Positions 10,173 through 21,775 are shown, counted from the first letter of the stretch. The stretch: 64,000 bases of DNA from Akebia trifoliata (GCA_017979445.1 CM030707.1:18365086-18429085); one strand, 5' to 3'. The notes: a model not told the origin generated them from the sequence alone. Numbers and translations are program-made.

Positions 10173-11596
10173 TACCAGTCTACAATGGGTTGTTGTATGC
10201 TTAGCAACATTGTGTGTAATGTTTTTGAAGCCAACTAACCCTAATGGAACTTACAAGGTGACAATGATGATGATTTGACTTTTATTAATAATTATGTTAA
10301 TTCCTAAGTATGATGTGTGGTTAATGCCCGTAGGTAGGGAGTTTAATACCCAATATGAGCGGTAATTCCTCAGGGATCACTCACGAGGGCAAACCCTCAC
10401 TTACCTCGTGCGTGTGATTTGTAAGTGTTGCACATGCCCCAAAACTAGTCCTTTGACAAAACCATAGTCTATGGATTGAGCAAAGTCTAGATACAGGCCC
10501 AATCTATTGCCTAATCTATTATCAAAAACATATATATGTTAATTCCTAATGATTGCTTTAATCATTTTTCGTTCTCAAATCTAATAACCGCTTATAATTA
10601 ATCAAGCTAATCTTTTTCTTGATGATTTGAACATGTTTTGGTGAATATTTGAAGATCCCCTTGAACTTGTAGTGAAAAAAATTCTTGATTTTTCTTCTAA
10701 TAGTCAGTCATCTTTAACTCAATAGGTAAAATGTTTTACGTTCATCTTCACCCTTAAAATTATATGAGCTTACCATCAAACCTCAAGAGTAAGATATATA
10801 TATTTTTTGGAGAAGTGGAAGACAATGAAATTTTGGATTAAAAAAATAAGGATTTTCTACAAGAGGTTAAGGCGAGATTAAGGCTGAGACAAGCTCTCAT
10901 GTTATTTCTGCACCACTTCTTATCAATAATTTTTTGCTAGAAGTTGAAGATTAGTGCATTTAGGTCATATTTCATTAGTCTACAAGAAAAGACCTCTGTC
11001 AAGGAGGCATGTCATCCATTTGAAAATATTGAGGTATCTCAAAAATTCACCAAAATGTGGAGGGGTATGTCTTAGTCACTTTATTTATTTATTTATTTAA
11101 TAAATAAAATGCCCATATAGAAATAGTCTGAATCTGTTTAATTTGTTGGTGGGTGCCGAAGAAGTTGGTAGAGTTGTTTTCCATGCAAACTACACGTTTC
11201 TCTTTAGAAGTTGGTAGATTATTTTGAAATAATCACAATATCCTCCTCAGATTCTTCATAAAATCCCTTGATTTTTCTTTTTAAAAAACTTTTCATCTTC
11301 TTAACCTCCTAAAAATTCTATGTTTCTTTTGGAAATTTGAAGGCCAAGGAGATAAAGGTCTTGAGATTAATGATTAAGGTAAACATTTTTCATGGATAGG
11401 AAATATCCATGATATTTCGAACATTTTCTATTAGTATCCCGTGAACTACAAATGTCAAGGAAGGAACATCATTAGTTTGAAAAGTCATCGGTATATCTAA
11501 TTTTCATCAGAATGAAAAAAATAAAGTACTCATTTTTAAGAAAATCCCGTTATTTATGAACTTTCTTAGAAAATAATACTCACCATCATTGCCATC
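10173..11596. other. Intergenic with repeat fragments
   Basis: No gene found. The segment 10320-10450 is compact and less AT-rich (GCCCGTAGGTAGGGAGTTT ... CTCACGAGGGCAAACCC) and could be SINE debris, but I cannot place boxes A and B. The segment 10965-11085 carries GAGGTATCTC and ATTCACCAAAATGTGG, the end of the repeat family also seen at 38180-38345, 40205-40435 and 50255-50395. Confidence 0.45.
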
Positions 11597-12006
11597 CATG
11601 ATTTTAAATCTCGTTTGAGATTGAGATGACTTGTTTGAGTCGTTTCAGTCTTATTCAACAACGATACGGATATACATAGGGTCTCAACAGTTAAATCATC
11701 ATCTCGCGAGATAAATGAGATGGCTCAGACAATATTTTGAAAATCTTGGTTGAGTTTGTAAAACTCAGTCAAGTCAATTGGGATTGTGTAGATTTTGATT
11801 AAATAATTATATTTTTTTAGAATTAAAATATTTATTATATAAATAAACTTTCTAATCTATCTTATTTTATAAAAAAATATAATTATTTAAATTTACATAT
11901 ATGTAAATCAATCAATATAAATCAAATTCAATGGATTATCTCATCCGAGATAACTTGTTCTCGTTCATGAGCAAGATGAGACATCAAACCGAGTTTTGAA
12001 ACCATG
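11597..12006. mobile_element. hAT-like MITE, CATGGTTTT family, copy 3
   Basis: The ends are CATGATTTTAAATCTCG and an inverted CGAGTTTTGAAACCATG. The flanking 8-mers are TTGCCATC (11589-11596) and TTACCATC (12007-12014), 7 of 8 matching. The core is A/T-rich with GAGATGACTTG / GAGATAACTTG arms. Confidence 0.7.
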
Positions 12007-12014
12007 TTACCATC

Positions 12015-12661
12015 CTCATCAAAGTTTTGTTCTAAAGATTTGAGATTGGCTAAACAAATCTAATTTGAACTTTCTGCTTGTCAAAAGACACATATTCTAT
12101 TATAGAAAATAAATTTATATCAACCTGTACTATCTTCATCCTTATTCTTTTTAAGCTCTTCTCTTACTCTTTTAAAATGGTTGGTTCGATTATTTCTTCA
12201 AAGTGAAATATGTTGATCATTTCAGTGGATTTTCTCTTAGTTTATCGTTTATTAAAATTACTCTTATACTTTTAATTAAATTATTTAAATTTAAAAATGA
12301 AAAAAAAAATCCTTTTCTTAGGAACAAATTCTTTCAAATCATGATAAAAAAAATCTTGGGGCTCAGTAGAAATAAGATGGAAATTAAGTGATTCAAGATC
12401 TAGTATGGCGTGGATGCCATGTCACACTCAGACCCCAATCTTTAGACTTTTGTTCCTCTTTTCAAGGGAATGTGTAACATTAACTCACCCATTCTTTGAA
12501 AATGACAAGTGACTCTTTTGAAAATGTAAAGATAATAGATTTCCACTATAGACTCATGCACCATATTCTTTTGTTTTCTTCCACTTTTATGTGAGTTTGA
12601 GCTAAAAGATCTTTGGGTATCTGATCACAGAATCCCTTGCAGTCTACTCATGTTTAAAATG
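12015..12661. other. Intergenic, no gene recognised
   Basis: AT-rich. A 62-codon AUG frame at 12203-12391 is Lys/Phe/Leu-biased and shows no domain. The poly-A run and AT composition suggest chance. Confidence 0.4.
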
Positions 12662-12669
12662 TTATGGAC

Positions 12670-12919
12670 CATGGTCTATAACTAGTTGAGTCGACTCGAC
12701 TGGGCCATCCTATTCAGAAACTCAAATTTTTTTTGGGGATTATATTTATTAATTTTGCAAAGAAGAAAAATAAATAATTTTAATTTTAATTTGAAGTGCT
12801 AAAAAATATATTTAAATTTTTTTGAATTTAATATATTTTATTTGACTCTTCTTAATCGACTGACTCGACTTCATGGCCTTCATGAGAGTTGAATTGAGTT
12901 TTTGAGTTCTAAAACTATG
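12670..12919. mobile_element. hAT-like MITE, CATGGTTTT family, copy 4 (diverged)
   Basis: It begins CATGGTCTATAACTAG and ends in the inverted CTAAAACTATG. The flanking 8-mers TTATGGAC and CCATGGAC match at 6 of 8. Internal arms are built from GAGTCGACTCGAC / CGACTGACTCGACTTC. Confidence 0.5.
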
Positions 12920-13165
12920 CCATGGACCACTTCACCCATAATCATTTAAGTCCATATATCCAAATCTAATACCATTAATATGAATGGGACTTGATAATTC
13001 AACTTTTGTTTTGAGCCATATCTCCATTAAGGAACTTGTCTTCATTTATTTTCATTTTTATTAATTTCATTTTGACCTTACCCATGTTTCTTACATGCTT
13101 CAACCTTTACCACAAAAAAACACCATGTATTGTCGGACACTCTTTCTTTTGACTTTTTTTCACTC

Positions 13166-13380
13166 AAAATTATTATAGTCAGTGATTTTCTGACTCCCTC
13201 TCTGACATACTCTCCCGACATGGCATGTAACAGATGCATAAATTTTCTTTTCTTGAGATGCAAATCTGCACATCCTCATAAACATGTGCAATTGTGTATC
13301 TCGAGAAATAAAATCTATGATTCTATCCCATGCCACATCGGGAGAGTAGAGGGAAAGTCAGAGAATCATTATTCAAATTA
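13166..13380. mobile_element. Mutator-like foldback MITE family D, copy 2
   Basis: A hairpin with left arm AGTGATTTTCTGACTCCCTC, then ACTCTCCCGACATGGCATG, and right arm CATGCCACATCGGGAGAGTA, then GTCAGAGAATCATTATTC. The middle includes the shared core TCTCGAGAAATAAAATC TATGATTCTA. The two antiparallel open frames across it are palindrome artefacts. Confidence 0.65.
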
Positions 13381-13807
13381 TTACTTGAATTTACAAATAA
13401 TACTTAATTTGAAAGCCATGATGTCTCATTACGTAAAATAACACAAGTATATTGATTAATATTAGTAGCACTTCGGGGTCAAGGGTTTTGCTCCCCCTAT
13501 GGTTTCAAGCTCGATTCCCACCGGTCACTATTATTTTGTGGGTGTTAAAATTTCACCCTCATCAATTAAGAGAAATATTATAGTTGTCGATGTTGAACAA
13601 GTATTGATTTCTCGATCAGATGCTTAAGTAAAAAAAAGTTATGCTAATTAGTAATAAATGACATCTCAACTTGGTGGAATTTGAGGAACTGAAATTCTTT
13701 TCTCGATATCTATTTGTTGAAGCTTCAAAGACTAGTTATATTTGATCTTTTTACAAAATCTAGAGTTTTTTACCTCGTAAGATTTAAACGAAATAATTAT
13801 ACATCAA
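13381..13807. other. Intergenic, possible SINE fragment
   Basis: The part 13470-13560 (GCACTTCGGGGTCAAGGGTT ... CAAGCTCGATTCCCACCGG) has a box B-like sequence and may be SINE debris. Nothing else is recognised. Confidence 0.35.
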
Positions 13808-13815
13808 CCAAGATG

Positions 13816-14456
13816 TAGGGCTGCAACTTGGCCGGATTGGAGGGTAAACCTAGGCTCCACCCACGTAGCAGAACCCTAAACCCGATCATTGAGCCTAAGC
13901 TCACTAACCAAAGCTTAACCCGAGCTTAACATTATAAAATCGGATTGAGTTCTGATTAACCCAAGTTTAAATAATTTTGAGTGGTTTGGTCGGGTTGAGC
14001 TCGTTGAATAACCAAAATTTCATTTTAATTAACAAATAAATTTAGTATTTTAAAAATAGATGTGCAAAATCAAAAACAAAACTACTAGTAAATAAAATCA
14101 CATACATCCTTCTAATCCATCATTCAGAGAATATTTAGACAAACCATACAAAACCAAAGTTCATACTAATATTAATTAATTGTCCAAAAATCATAATAAT
14201 AATATGGAATAAAAAAGTTAAATAAAATTTTTATAATTAATATAAAAATATTTATATATTAGTATATGGCAATGGATTGAGTCAGGTTGCTCGTACCCTC
14301 AACCCAAGCTCAACCCAAGCTCAACCCGAATTGAAATCAGGTTGAGATATTCTAACCTAAGCTTAACTTATTTTATACATAGCTCAACCTAGGTTCACCC
14401 ATCTATCGGGTTGAGCCCGGATTGAGTTCAGGCCAGTCCGCCCAGGTTGCAGCCCA
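13816..14456. mobile_element. hAT-like MITE, TAGGGCTGCAAC type
   Basis: The TIR TAGGGCTGCAACTTGG at the left is inverted as CCCAGGTTGCAGCCCA at the right. The flanking 8-mers CCAAGATG (13808-13815) and TCAAGATG (14457-14464) match at 7 of 8. The interior contains CAACCCGAGCTT-like imperfect repeats and an AT-rich centre. A sibling with a perfect 8-bp TSD is at 53349-54032. Confidence 0.75.
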
Positions 14457-14670
14457 TCAAGATGAACACTAAATTTGATGAGATGAAAGGCATCGTCGTG
14501 TTTTTCATCAACATTGAGACATCCATAATGCATTTTTGGGCTGGCCATATATGGGCCCATGTTTGCATAAATACAACTTAATTCAATCAACACATCATCA
14601 ATACAAAAAAATTCATGTCCTACATCGAGTGTTAATGTTGCTTATGCCTTTAGTGAGCATAGAGCCGAAA

Positions 14671-14714
14671 TGGGTATGAATATGGGCATGGGTATGGGTA
14701 TGGGTATGGGTATT
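14671..14714. repeat. (GGTATG)n microsatellite
   Basis: About seven imperfect GGTATG/GGGTAT units. It is not a plant telomere repeat (TTTAGGG). Confidence 0.8.
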
Positions 14715-15918
14715 GGAGCCTTTGAGTAGGGCCAGAGGAGTACCATCATATTCAAATATACCTTAGGGTGTAGAGCACCTCTGGAACATTACATACCAAC
14801 TAACTCAATATCTCTATCATATAGATATGGGTAGGGATCCGTAGACTCGTGGAAGTGGAACTCGTATGTTCACTAATGATCTTGATCATGCGTACAAGAA
14901 ATCCAACGATCGAGATAATTCATAGAGATATGTGATGGATGCTCGAGATACATATCCTATCTCAATGTTGGATTTCATATTTACACAGTTAACATTGTGA
15001 GTGAAGAAATGAGTTTCCTTTCCATGAGTACTAATCCTAACTCTATAAATATTAACCAGTTGTCATTGGTACCCATTTGCTTTAGATACTCTCAATAATT
15101 AAAAATGAAAATATATCTAAGAAAATAAATCAGTTTGGTTTTTATTTATTTTTTAAACTGAAGTTTGTTATTTAAAGATAATGATGTACTTTTGTTATTT
15201 AAAGATAATTTTGTTGTCTCCTCTCTCACCCCTTGTTAGCATCTCTTGTTTAATTCTTGAAATATTCATGAATTTTTTTATTTTTTTTTAATGAAAATAT
15301 TATTCTCCGAATTATTGAACTATTCTAAATAATTCATGGATTTTAAATTTTAAAAGAATAAAAGGCTTATTTTACAAATTTTATGAAATTCGATGGAAAA
15401 CAAAAAATGTTACCATAACTTGTTGTATGTTGCAATATGTAAACTTGAAAATTGTGACGTGTAACACAAGTCGGCTTTGAAGCGTTCATGCTTCAAAATT
15501 TTGGAGGAACCCACCTTTTAAAATGACAAATGTCCATTTTATCTTTAAAAGAATAATGGCATGTCCCTCAATATTTATTTGAGATTATACCTTAATTTTT
15601 CAAGTTGAAGATTTATCCCTTGACTTTGGTCTTCTTTTAAAAATCAATAGAACAATAATCTCAATATCCTTATTATCACCATCACCATTAAAACCACCAA
15701 TTTCATTAGCATCATCACTATCATATGGCCGAATTTTTTATTTTCGAATTTTTAAAATGAAATGGATAATACACATATGAAGCATATGCAGCATATTTTC
15801 CATTTATCGAATTTTAGACCGGACTTTTGCAATCCAAAATCGAATGAAACTCGAATTTTTCACGAATAGAATTTTTGCCATATTCCGAATTGCTAACAAG
15901 ACTCTCGCCATTGTAATA
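14715..15918. other. Intergenic, no gene recognised
   Basis: Mostly AT-rich. A less AT-rich part at 14730-15060 contains the complementary runs GAACTCGTATG / GATGCTCGAGATAC but no clear element. The remainder (15090-15880) has long T/A runs and no coding signal. Confidence 0.4.
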
Positions 15919-16131
15919 ATTTAAAAGTTGTGATTTTCTAACTCCCCCCAAACTCTCCATGTGGTTGGGCATAGAAATATAGATTTTTCCTCGGGATATA
16001 CTTCCGTACATCCGCATAGATATGTACAATTTTGTATCCCAAATAAATAAATAAAACTATGGTTCTATGCACAATCATGCCTGGAGAGTTTGGGGGGAAT
16101 TTGTGAGAGGAGTCATTGTATCATTAGTGAT
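15919..16131. mobile_element. Mutator-like foldback MITE family D, copy 3
   Basis: The left arm TTGTGATTTTCTAACTCCCC, then AAACTCTCCATG, pairs with a right arm CTGGAGAGTTTGGGGGGAAT that continues to GAGGAGTCATTG. The core is ATAGAAATATAGATTTTTCC on the left and ATCTATGC / TATGGTTCTATGCACAATC on the right. It adjoins copy 4, so the two may form a tandem pair. Confidence 0.6.
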
Positions 16132-16293
16132 AAATGCACACCGTAAATCATCCACAGTCTCTACACAACTGATGTGACAAGGGCACGAAATCGTATATCT
16201 TTGTCTTTGTGTATCTCGATGAAAAAGATCTATGATTTTGTACTTTACCACATCGATCACGTATGATTTATCGTGTGCATTCGTCACGACTCA
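16132..16293. mobile_element. Mutator-like foldback MITE family D, copy 4
   Basis: The left arm AAATGCACACCGTAAATCAT pairs with the right arm ATGATTTATCGTGTGCATTC. The core includes CGAAATCGTATATC, TATCTCGATGAAAAAGATCT and ATGATTTTGTAC, the family signature. It starts where copy 3 stops. Confidence 0.6.
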
Positions 16294-17181
16294 TAAAAAT
16301 ATATTAATCTTATAAAATTAAAAATAATTTTAGTATTTTTAAAATAAATAATAACTTTTTTTTAGCTTTACAAATTATTACATATAATTGCATTACTTTG
16401 TCAAATTTTTAGTGAGTCAGTTCCATTGAGTTTTGGGTAGAGAAACCTCAAAATCCAACTGAGTCAAGTCAAATTAGTTGAGTTTTGATTTGAGGAATTT
16501 TACATGTTAAAAATTTGCAACATTTAATAAACATGATATGTTGTTCTCCTTTTACAAATGTCTTGTTCCACACATAGTTGGGCATGTATGTACTAACCTA
16601 TAATATTGACACTATCTCTCATATATCGAAACAATATAAGAAAAAAATCTACATAACTTTTATTTTTTAATAAAAATAAATCAAAATAATGATTAGGATT
16701 CAATCATGAAAAATTATCAATTTCAATAATTAGAGAATTCACTTGAATATTATGTACAAGTCTATTAAAAGCTCTATAGTGAAAAAAAAAAAAAAAAAAA
16801 CATTGAGTTTATGTTTAAGTAGATAACAAGAAACATAATTTAGAAACACTCCCATGTAAAATTGGTGATATTAGATTTACCCCCTTGCAAAATGCAAGAT
16901 TAGGTTTACTCACCATGAAAGGAAGTCAACGTTTTTTTTTTTTTTTCTCAATTATTTAACAGTAAAATTTTAATATTTTTCAAATTTTGATTTAGTAATT
17001 TAAGTATTTGAAGAGTATTTAAAAATATATATATATATCAAAACTTTACCATAAAATCATCAAGAAAAGTCAACATTGACTTATGATTAAGGAGGATAAC
17101 GCTAATCTTGCATTTTGTAAGGGAAGGTAAGCCTAATATCATCAATTTTACAGGGTGGTATTTCTAAATTACCCTAACAAG
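16294..17181. other. Intergenic, old inverted-repeat relic
   Basis: No gene. The segments 16845-16925 (ATTGGTGATATTAGATTTAC, TGCAAGATTAGGTTTACTC) and 17095-17165 (AACGCTAATCTTGCATTTTG, CCTAATATCATCAATTTTAC) are inverted relative to each other, marking a foldback element of about 330 bp at 16840-17175. A poly-A tract of about 20 bp ends at 16800. Confidence 0.5.
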
Positions 17182-17341
17182 AATAATGCAGAAGTGACCT
17201 CATGATTGTACCTCATATCACACATCTTAACTTGAAAGTGTGCAGGAACCATTACGAGTGAAAAACATCTATAGTTCCTACACACTTTTACGTTAGAATG
17301 TGCGATATGAGTTATAATCTTGAGGTCACTCCAGCATGACT
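17182..17341. mobile_element. Hairpin MITE family A, copy 2
   Basis: The left arm AGAAGTGACCTCATGATTGT is inverted at the right as ATAATCTTGAGGTCACTCC. Internal arms are CTTGAAAGTGTGCAGGAACC / GTTCCTACACACTTTTACG. It has the same architecture as 8168-8340. Confidence 0.7.
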
Positions 17342-17369
17342 CATATAAGAAATTAATTCTTGAAGTAGC

Positions 17370-17720
17370 CTTATCTTTCCACGTGTGAAGGTGATCGAAG
17401 GTGACAATGGATAGGATCAGATTTAAATTCCAACAATTTTTAATTTGATAACTTTTGTTCTATATCGATAATTTAGATTCTAGTAATGATCGAATTTGAT
17501 AATCTGTCGAATGGATTCTATACCAAATTAGATAAAATAGTTTGTTTAAATATGCTACTGGGTGGCACGTGCAAATCCATATGAACTAAAAAGTTAGAAC
17601 TTATATGTCATTATAAATCATAACTACTTAAAAAAATTTCAAATAAATAATCTAATTTTATATCTTATTTTATCATTTATATATTGTAAGGGTCTTATTC
17701 TAATTTAAAATATTGAGTAA
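17370..17720 (+). repeat. Duplicated segment, copy 1 (empty site)
   Basis: It shares an ordered set of similar blocks with 18862-19470: GACAATGGATAGGATCAG / GACAATGGATTGGATCAAG, GATAAAATAGTTTGTTTAA / AATATATTTTGTTTAA, and CTACTGGGTGGCACGTGCAA / CTACTCGGCAGCACATGCAA. In this copy TTTGTTTAAATATGCTACTG is uninterrupted, so it keeps the pre-insertion site for the MITE in copy 2. Confidence 0.65.
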
Positions 17721-18430
17721 GGTGAGTTTGAAGATAACATAATAAAAATGGTATTTTTCTAAATCTGAAAAGCTAACTAAAGCGATTAAAGGAGTGATGG
17801 GACTCTTATTGTAATTTTATATTGTAAAGTCCATTTGCTATTGACAACCCCACTTTTACTTATTACACCCAAATTTCTTAAATCTAATTTTGATCCAATC
17901 CGAACTTGACTTGATTGTTATTGGATCAAATTTGGAATCTAACATTGAATTTTGATTAGAAAAAAAGAGACCTACCAAGGGTATTGTAGATGTAATTTCT
18001 TGCGCTATCTCAAAATCTATAACTCTGATATTGATTTTGTCCGTCTTGAGAGTGGTGGGGGTGCCTGCACCACAACCTCTCCGACGATCTAATAAGAAAG
18101 TGAGTATAAAAATTAGCAAAGTCTCCCCCTCCTTTTCTAGAATCAAAACATATATTTTGTTTGTTCTTCCCCTCTTATTTATAGAAATCCCCTCACGATT
18201 TGAGCATGATTTTCCTTGATATTCTCTCCTTTCAAATCCAGTGTATCAATTAGAATGTTTTTCTTTCTTTTTTGGTCTAGATTCATAGAACTGTATTTTA
18301 GTAATGTCCTCCTTAAATCTAGGTAAATTCCTGGATTTTCGCCACATTGACTCTGTGTACTTTGGGGTTTGATTTTTGATCTACTTCTTTAATTAGATAT
18401 CTCTTGGATTCAAATCCGAGTATCTCTTTC
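17721..18430. other. Between duplicated segments, no gene
   Basis: The part 17830-17875 (CTATTGACAACCCCACTTTT, ACTTATTACACCCAAATTTC) is a terminus of the repeat family at 22449 and 58981. Open frames on both strands at 17856-18219 overlap each other and show no domain; I do not call them. Confidence 0.45.
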
Positions 18431-18432
18431 AT

Positions 18433-18580
18433 ATCTCTCGGACTCGGATCCATGTGTCCCTTTGTAATATCTCGGACTTGAATTGACACATATCTTGTGT
18501 CCCTTCAACATCTCTCAGACTCGGATCCATGTGTCCCTTCGTAATCTCTCGGACTTGGATCCACGCATATCTTTTAATAT
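18433..18580 (+). repeat. Two-unit tandem repeat, 77-bp period
   Basis: ATCTCTCGGACTCGGATCCA at 18433 recurs as ATCTCTCAGACTCGGATCCA at 18510, each followed by TGTGTCCCTT, GTAAT and CTCGGACTTG. It is imperfect and non-coding. Confidence 0.75.
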
Positions 18581-18861
18581 TCTTGGGATTTGTGTCATTG
18601 CCACATGTCATGATCTTGAATTATTACTATAATGATTATTCACAGGTATGATCTGATTCTTATTGGATCTTGCTTGGTTCATTATGTACCATGTTGGCTA
18701 GTTGATAATGGGTGGGGACCTTTTTAACTTAGTCTCGTTGGATTCAATGACTAGATAAGATAATTATCATATCTAAAATGTTCAAGAACACAGTGTCGAA
18801 CGCCTAACAAACTTGTACCATGTGCATCCAAGAAATTGATTCCCAAAGTAGCTCATCTTCG

Positions 18862-19470
18862 AACGACTTGTCAATGGTTGATGTGAGGGATGACAATGGA
18901 TTGGATCAAGCCTGAATTGCAACCTAGTTTGATTCAACGACTTCGGATCTATATGGAGGATTTGGGTTCTGATATGGTCTACTTTTATAACCTATCGGAT
19001 CAATTTTGGATCAACCTGTCCCAATTCAATAAAATGTGAGAAGTTATATAAATTACATAATATATTTTGTTTAAGAATAATGATTTTTTGACACCCCCTG
19101 CACTCCCCCGTAACCTCGTGATATGGCATGTGCTAGAATTTTAGATTTTTTCTCGGGATACATAATTGCACATATTTATGGAGATGCACAGATATGTATC
19201 CCGATGAAAATCTATATTTCTAGCACATGTCATGTCAAGAGAGTACGAGGGAGTATGTCAGAAAGAGGGAGTTAGAAAATCATGACTCCTTGTTTAAATA
19301 TACTACTCGGCAGCACATGCAAACCAATGTAAATTACAGAAATTAGAATTAATGCATGATTACAAATTTTTGTAATCACTATAAAAAAAAAAAAATTTAA
19401 TTCCAAGTAGTTAATCTATTTGTATATCATATGTTATTATTTAATAGATTGTAAAGGCTTTCTTTTAGAT
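18862..19470 (+). repeat. Duplicated segment, copy 2 (filled site)
   Basis: Diverged copy of 17370-17720, made longer by a foldback MITE at 19075-19289. Similarity resumes after the MITE with TTGTTTAAATATACTACTCG. The two copies are in the same orientation, about 1.5 kb apart. Confidence 0.65.
19075..19289. mobile_element. Mutator-like foldback MITE family D, copy 5
   Basis: Inserted into the duplicated segment. TTGTTTAA occurs on both sides (19067-19074 and 19290-19297) but only once in the empty paralogous site near 17542. The left arm ATGATTTTTTGACACCCCC ... GGCATGTGCTAGAATTTTAG pairs with CTAGCACATGTCATGTC ... GAGTTAGAAAATCATGAC. The core has TCTCGGGATACATA / GTATCCCGATGAAAATC. The 8-bp match may be the remnant of a 9-bp duplication. 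Confidence 0.72.
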
Positions 19471-19508
19471 AGATGGTCTCCATCCATACGGTTTAGTCTG
19501 TTATTTTA

Positions 19509-20192
19509 GGGAAAATTACTTTAAGGATCCTGAAAGAGGGACTTCTTTCTAAACAGTCCCTGAGCTTTGGGCTTGGAATAGTCCATTTAGTAAACATTTT
19601 CTTTCTTAATGGTTCTTGGACCTCATCTCCCATATTTTTAACTATTGAAACCTAATCATTTGAAGTTATCATTTTTATCGAGAAAAAATTTGGGTTATTG
19701 ACATTTCACTCAAGTTTCAGTGACTCTATTCCGTTAGAAAAGATTTAAGAAAATAAGCCATTTTCAAGGGTTTTGTTCACATTTTTTCTTAAATTTTTAA
19801 TGAAAATTGATCAAGAATGGTTCTTTTGGGTTGAAAATATCCAAATAAGTCGGTATCTCAAGTTTTTAATCGATCTTTCCATGTATTTTAGTCGAAAAAA
19901 CTCGAAAATCGAAAGTGGGTGAGTTTTTACCAATGGTGAACTCGATAATAAATAGTGGTGAGTTTGATAATAAAAATTGTGAACTTGACAATAAATAAAT
20001 AAAACGTTGAGTTTGACAACAAATAAAAAGTAGTAAACTCAAAAAAACAAAAAACAAAAAACGGTGAGCTCACCAATAATGAGGGCAATAAGAAATAAAA
20101 ATTTTACTAAGTGTCCTATCAAACTACCACCCAAAATTCAAGGATTAATTATAAAGAAATCCCTCCGCCAGGATCCTTTAAGTAATTTTCCC
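19509..20192. mobile_element. TIR element, GGGAAAATTACTT type, copy 1
   Basis: The ends are inverted: GGGAAAATTACTTTAAGG and CCTTTAAGTAATTTTCCC, each next to a GGATCCT motif and an ACTTCTTTCT / AAGAAATCCCT arm. Inside (19915-20080) is a degenerate array of about six units of GTGAGTTTGATAATAAA type. The 63-codon minus-strand frame at 19866-20057 is a product of this array. No transposase. A relative is at 23182-23822. Confidence 0.7.
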
Positions 20193-20671
20193 ATTGTTTT
20201 AAGAATCACTTTCGAGTGATTGTGGTCCTTGGCATCTCACCAAATTGGTGATATCTTGCTTCTTATAATAAAAACGTTCATTTAAATATGGGAACAATAG
20301 CTACAATATCATGATCGGCGTAATCGTTATAGTATCATAAAGATTTTTACCATATGCACCCCTTTATCATCTATAGTCTGCACTAATAACTACTTTCCAA
20401 TCAATCACCATATCATCTATTTTTGCTTTTAATATGATGTTAAAATGATTCATACCTACTTTTATATTTAGTTTATTGTGTAAATCTAGACTTCTTTACA
20501 TTTTTAGTGAGAATAAAAACCTTATCATCCGTTTGTAATGGAATTGGTTGCTTCATCATTGAAGTGGTCTATTGTTTAACAAAATGATCATTAATCAGTC
20601 TGCACAATGTTGTCCTGGATAAGTTGCTTATCTATTATACAAAATAGAGTATTTGTCCTAGTCATAAATTG
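20193..20671. other. Intergenic, nothing recognised
   Basis: AT-rich DNA without a coding frame, RNA gene or bounded repeat that I can support. Confidence 0.4.
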
Positions 20672-21190
20672 TAGGGAATTCAATCCGAAATTCCTAACCC
20701 GTGAGAAACAAAAATAGAGAAAAACACACATTGAAAAAGAAAGTAATCACATGCACAAGATAATATTTACGTGGTTCGGCAATTTGCTTATGTTCACGGA
20801 GTTGCAGGGATTTCACTAGTATCGAGAAGAATTACAAAGTGTGGCTCAACTCTCAAAAATGACAACCAAGACCTTAAAAAAACTCTAATCACCAAAAACG
20901 AGTTCTATATATTGCGCACATGATTCACAATAGGTTACAAAACGGGTCCAGAAAATTTCTCATTAAAATATCACGCAACATTATTCGAGTCGGGTCGGAT
21001 TGTTAACCGGATCAAACATAACTAAGCTCCACAAAGTCCAACATAAACATCATCCACAATGTGAATTGTGTTGAAAAGATCTGAGAGTTAAGATCAATTT
21101 CCTCTAAAACTGATTCAAGTGTGTGAAACCACTCCCACAAAGATATTTGATGGTGACAGATTGTGTTGAATACATCTAACGGTGGAAAAC
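20672..21190 (-). mobile_element. Decayed Copia-type LTR, antisense
   Basis: Read on the minus strand it carries GTGAAATCCCTGCAACTCCG, then GCAAATTGCCGAACCACGTA, and ends in ATTTCGGATTGAATTCCC next to 20675. These phrases occur in plant Copia-like LTRs just before the primer-binding site (recalled, not searched). No primer-binding site, gag or pol is beside it, so it is a solo or fragmentary LTR. The upstream boundary is uncertain. Confidence 0.5.
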
Positions 21191-21623
21191 ACTTCCTACT
21201 ATTATAAATCTAACTACTATAAACCACCCAACTTCTTAAAATTACCTTTATCCATCTCTTTCTCTCTTATTTTTCTTTTAACAATTTTGGTTTGAGACTC
21301 CAAATGAAGATACGTCACTCCCTTCTTCTTTTTTCTTCTAAAGAAAATAAGAATTGGAACGTTGTGTATAGCTTTTTTTACACCCTCTTTGTTGTTTTTT
21401 CAAAGATAAAAAAGAGGGGTTATTTGATAGTTTATCGATTTAAATTAATTTTTAGGAATATTCAACATATAAGGAACACGTGCACGTGTCACAAGTGTCA
21501 TTGGTATGGGCATCCGCTAGTTTATGTATAAAACACACATTTCAATATAAAGGTTGCGGCTAGAGGCGTCCACTGTATTAACAAGGATGCCCACGAACTA
21601 TTGAAAACTTAAGTTTTATCATG

Positions 21624-21775
21624 ATTAGAGTACCCCACCGATGTCGACATGAACATGTCGACATGCCTCCAAAAGATTTTTTAGCCTATGTCATCATGTT
21701 CATGTGGACCTTGCTTTGTCAATGTCGACATGTACATGTCGACAAAAATATATGGGGGTGCTTTGATTAGTTGGG
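21624..21775. repeat. Foldback repeat with two TGTCGACATG palindromes
   Basis: A perfect 22-bp palindrome lies at 21723-21744 (TGTCGACATGT and its reverse complement). A near-identical palindrome with a changed centre lies at 21642-21663. They sit in inverted flanks (GATTAGAGTACCCCACCG / GGGGGTGCTTTGATTAG), so the whole 150-bp segment can fold. It is probably a small MITE; family unknown. Confidence 0.65.

Noticed and set aside
14671..14714. Possible interstitial telomere repeat
   Set aside because: The unit is GGTATG, not the plant TTTAGGG, so it is an ordinary microsatellite.
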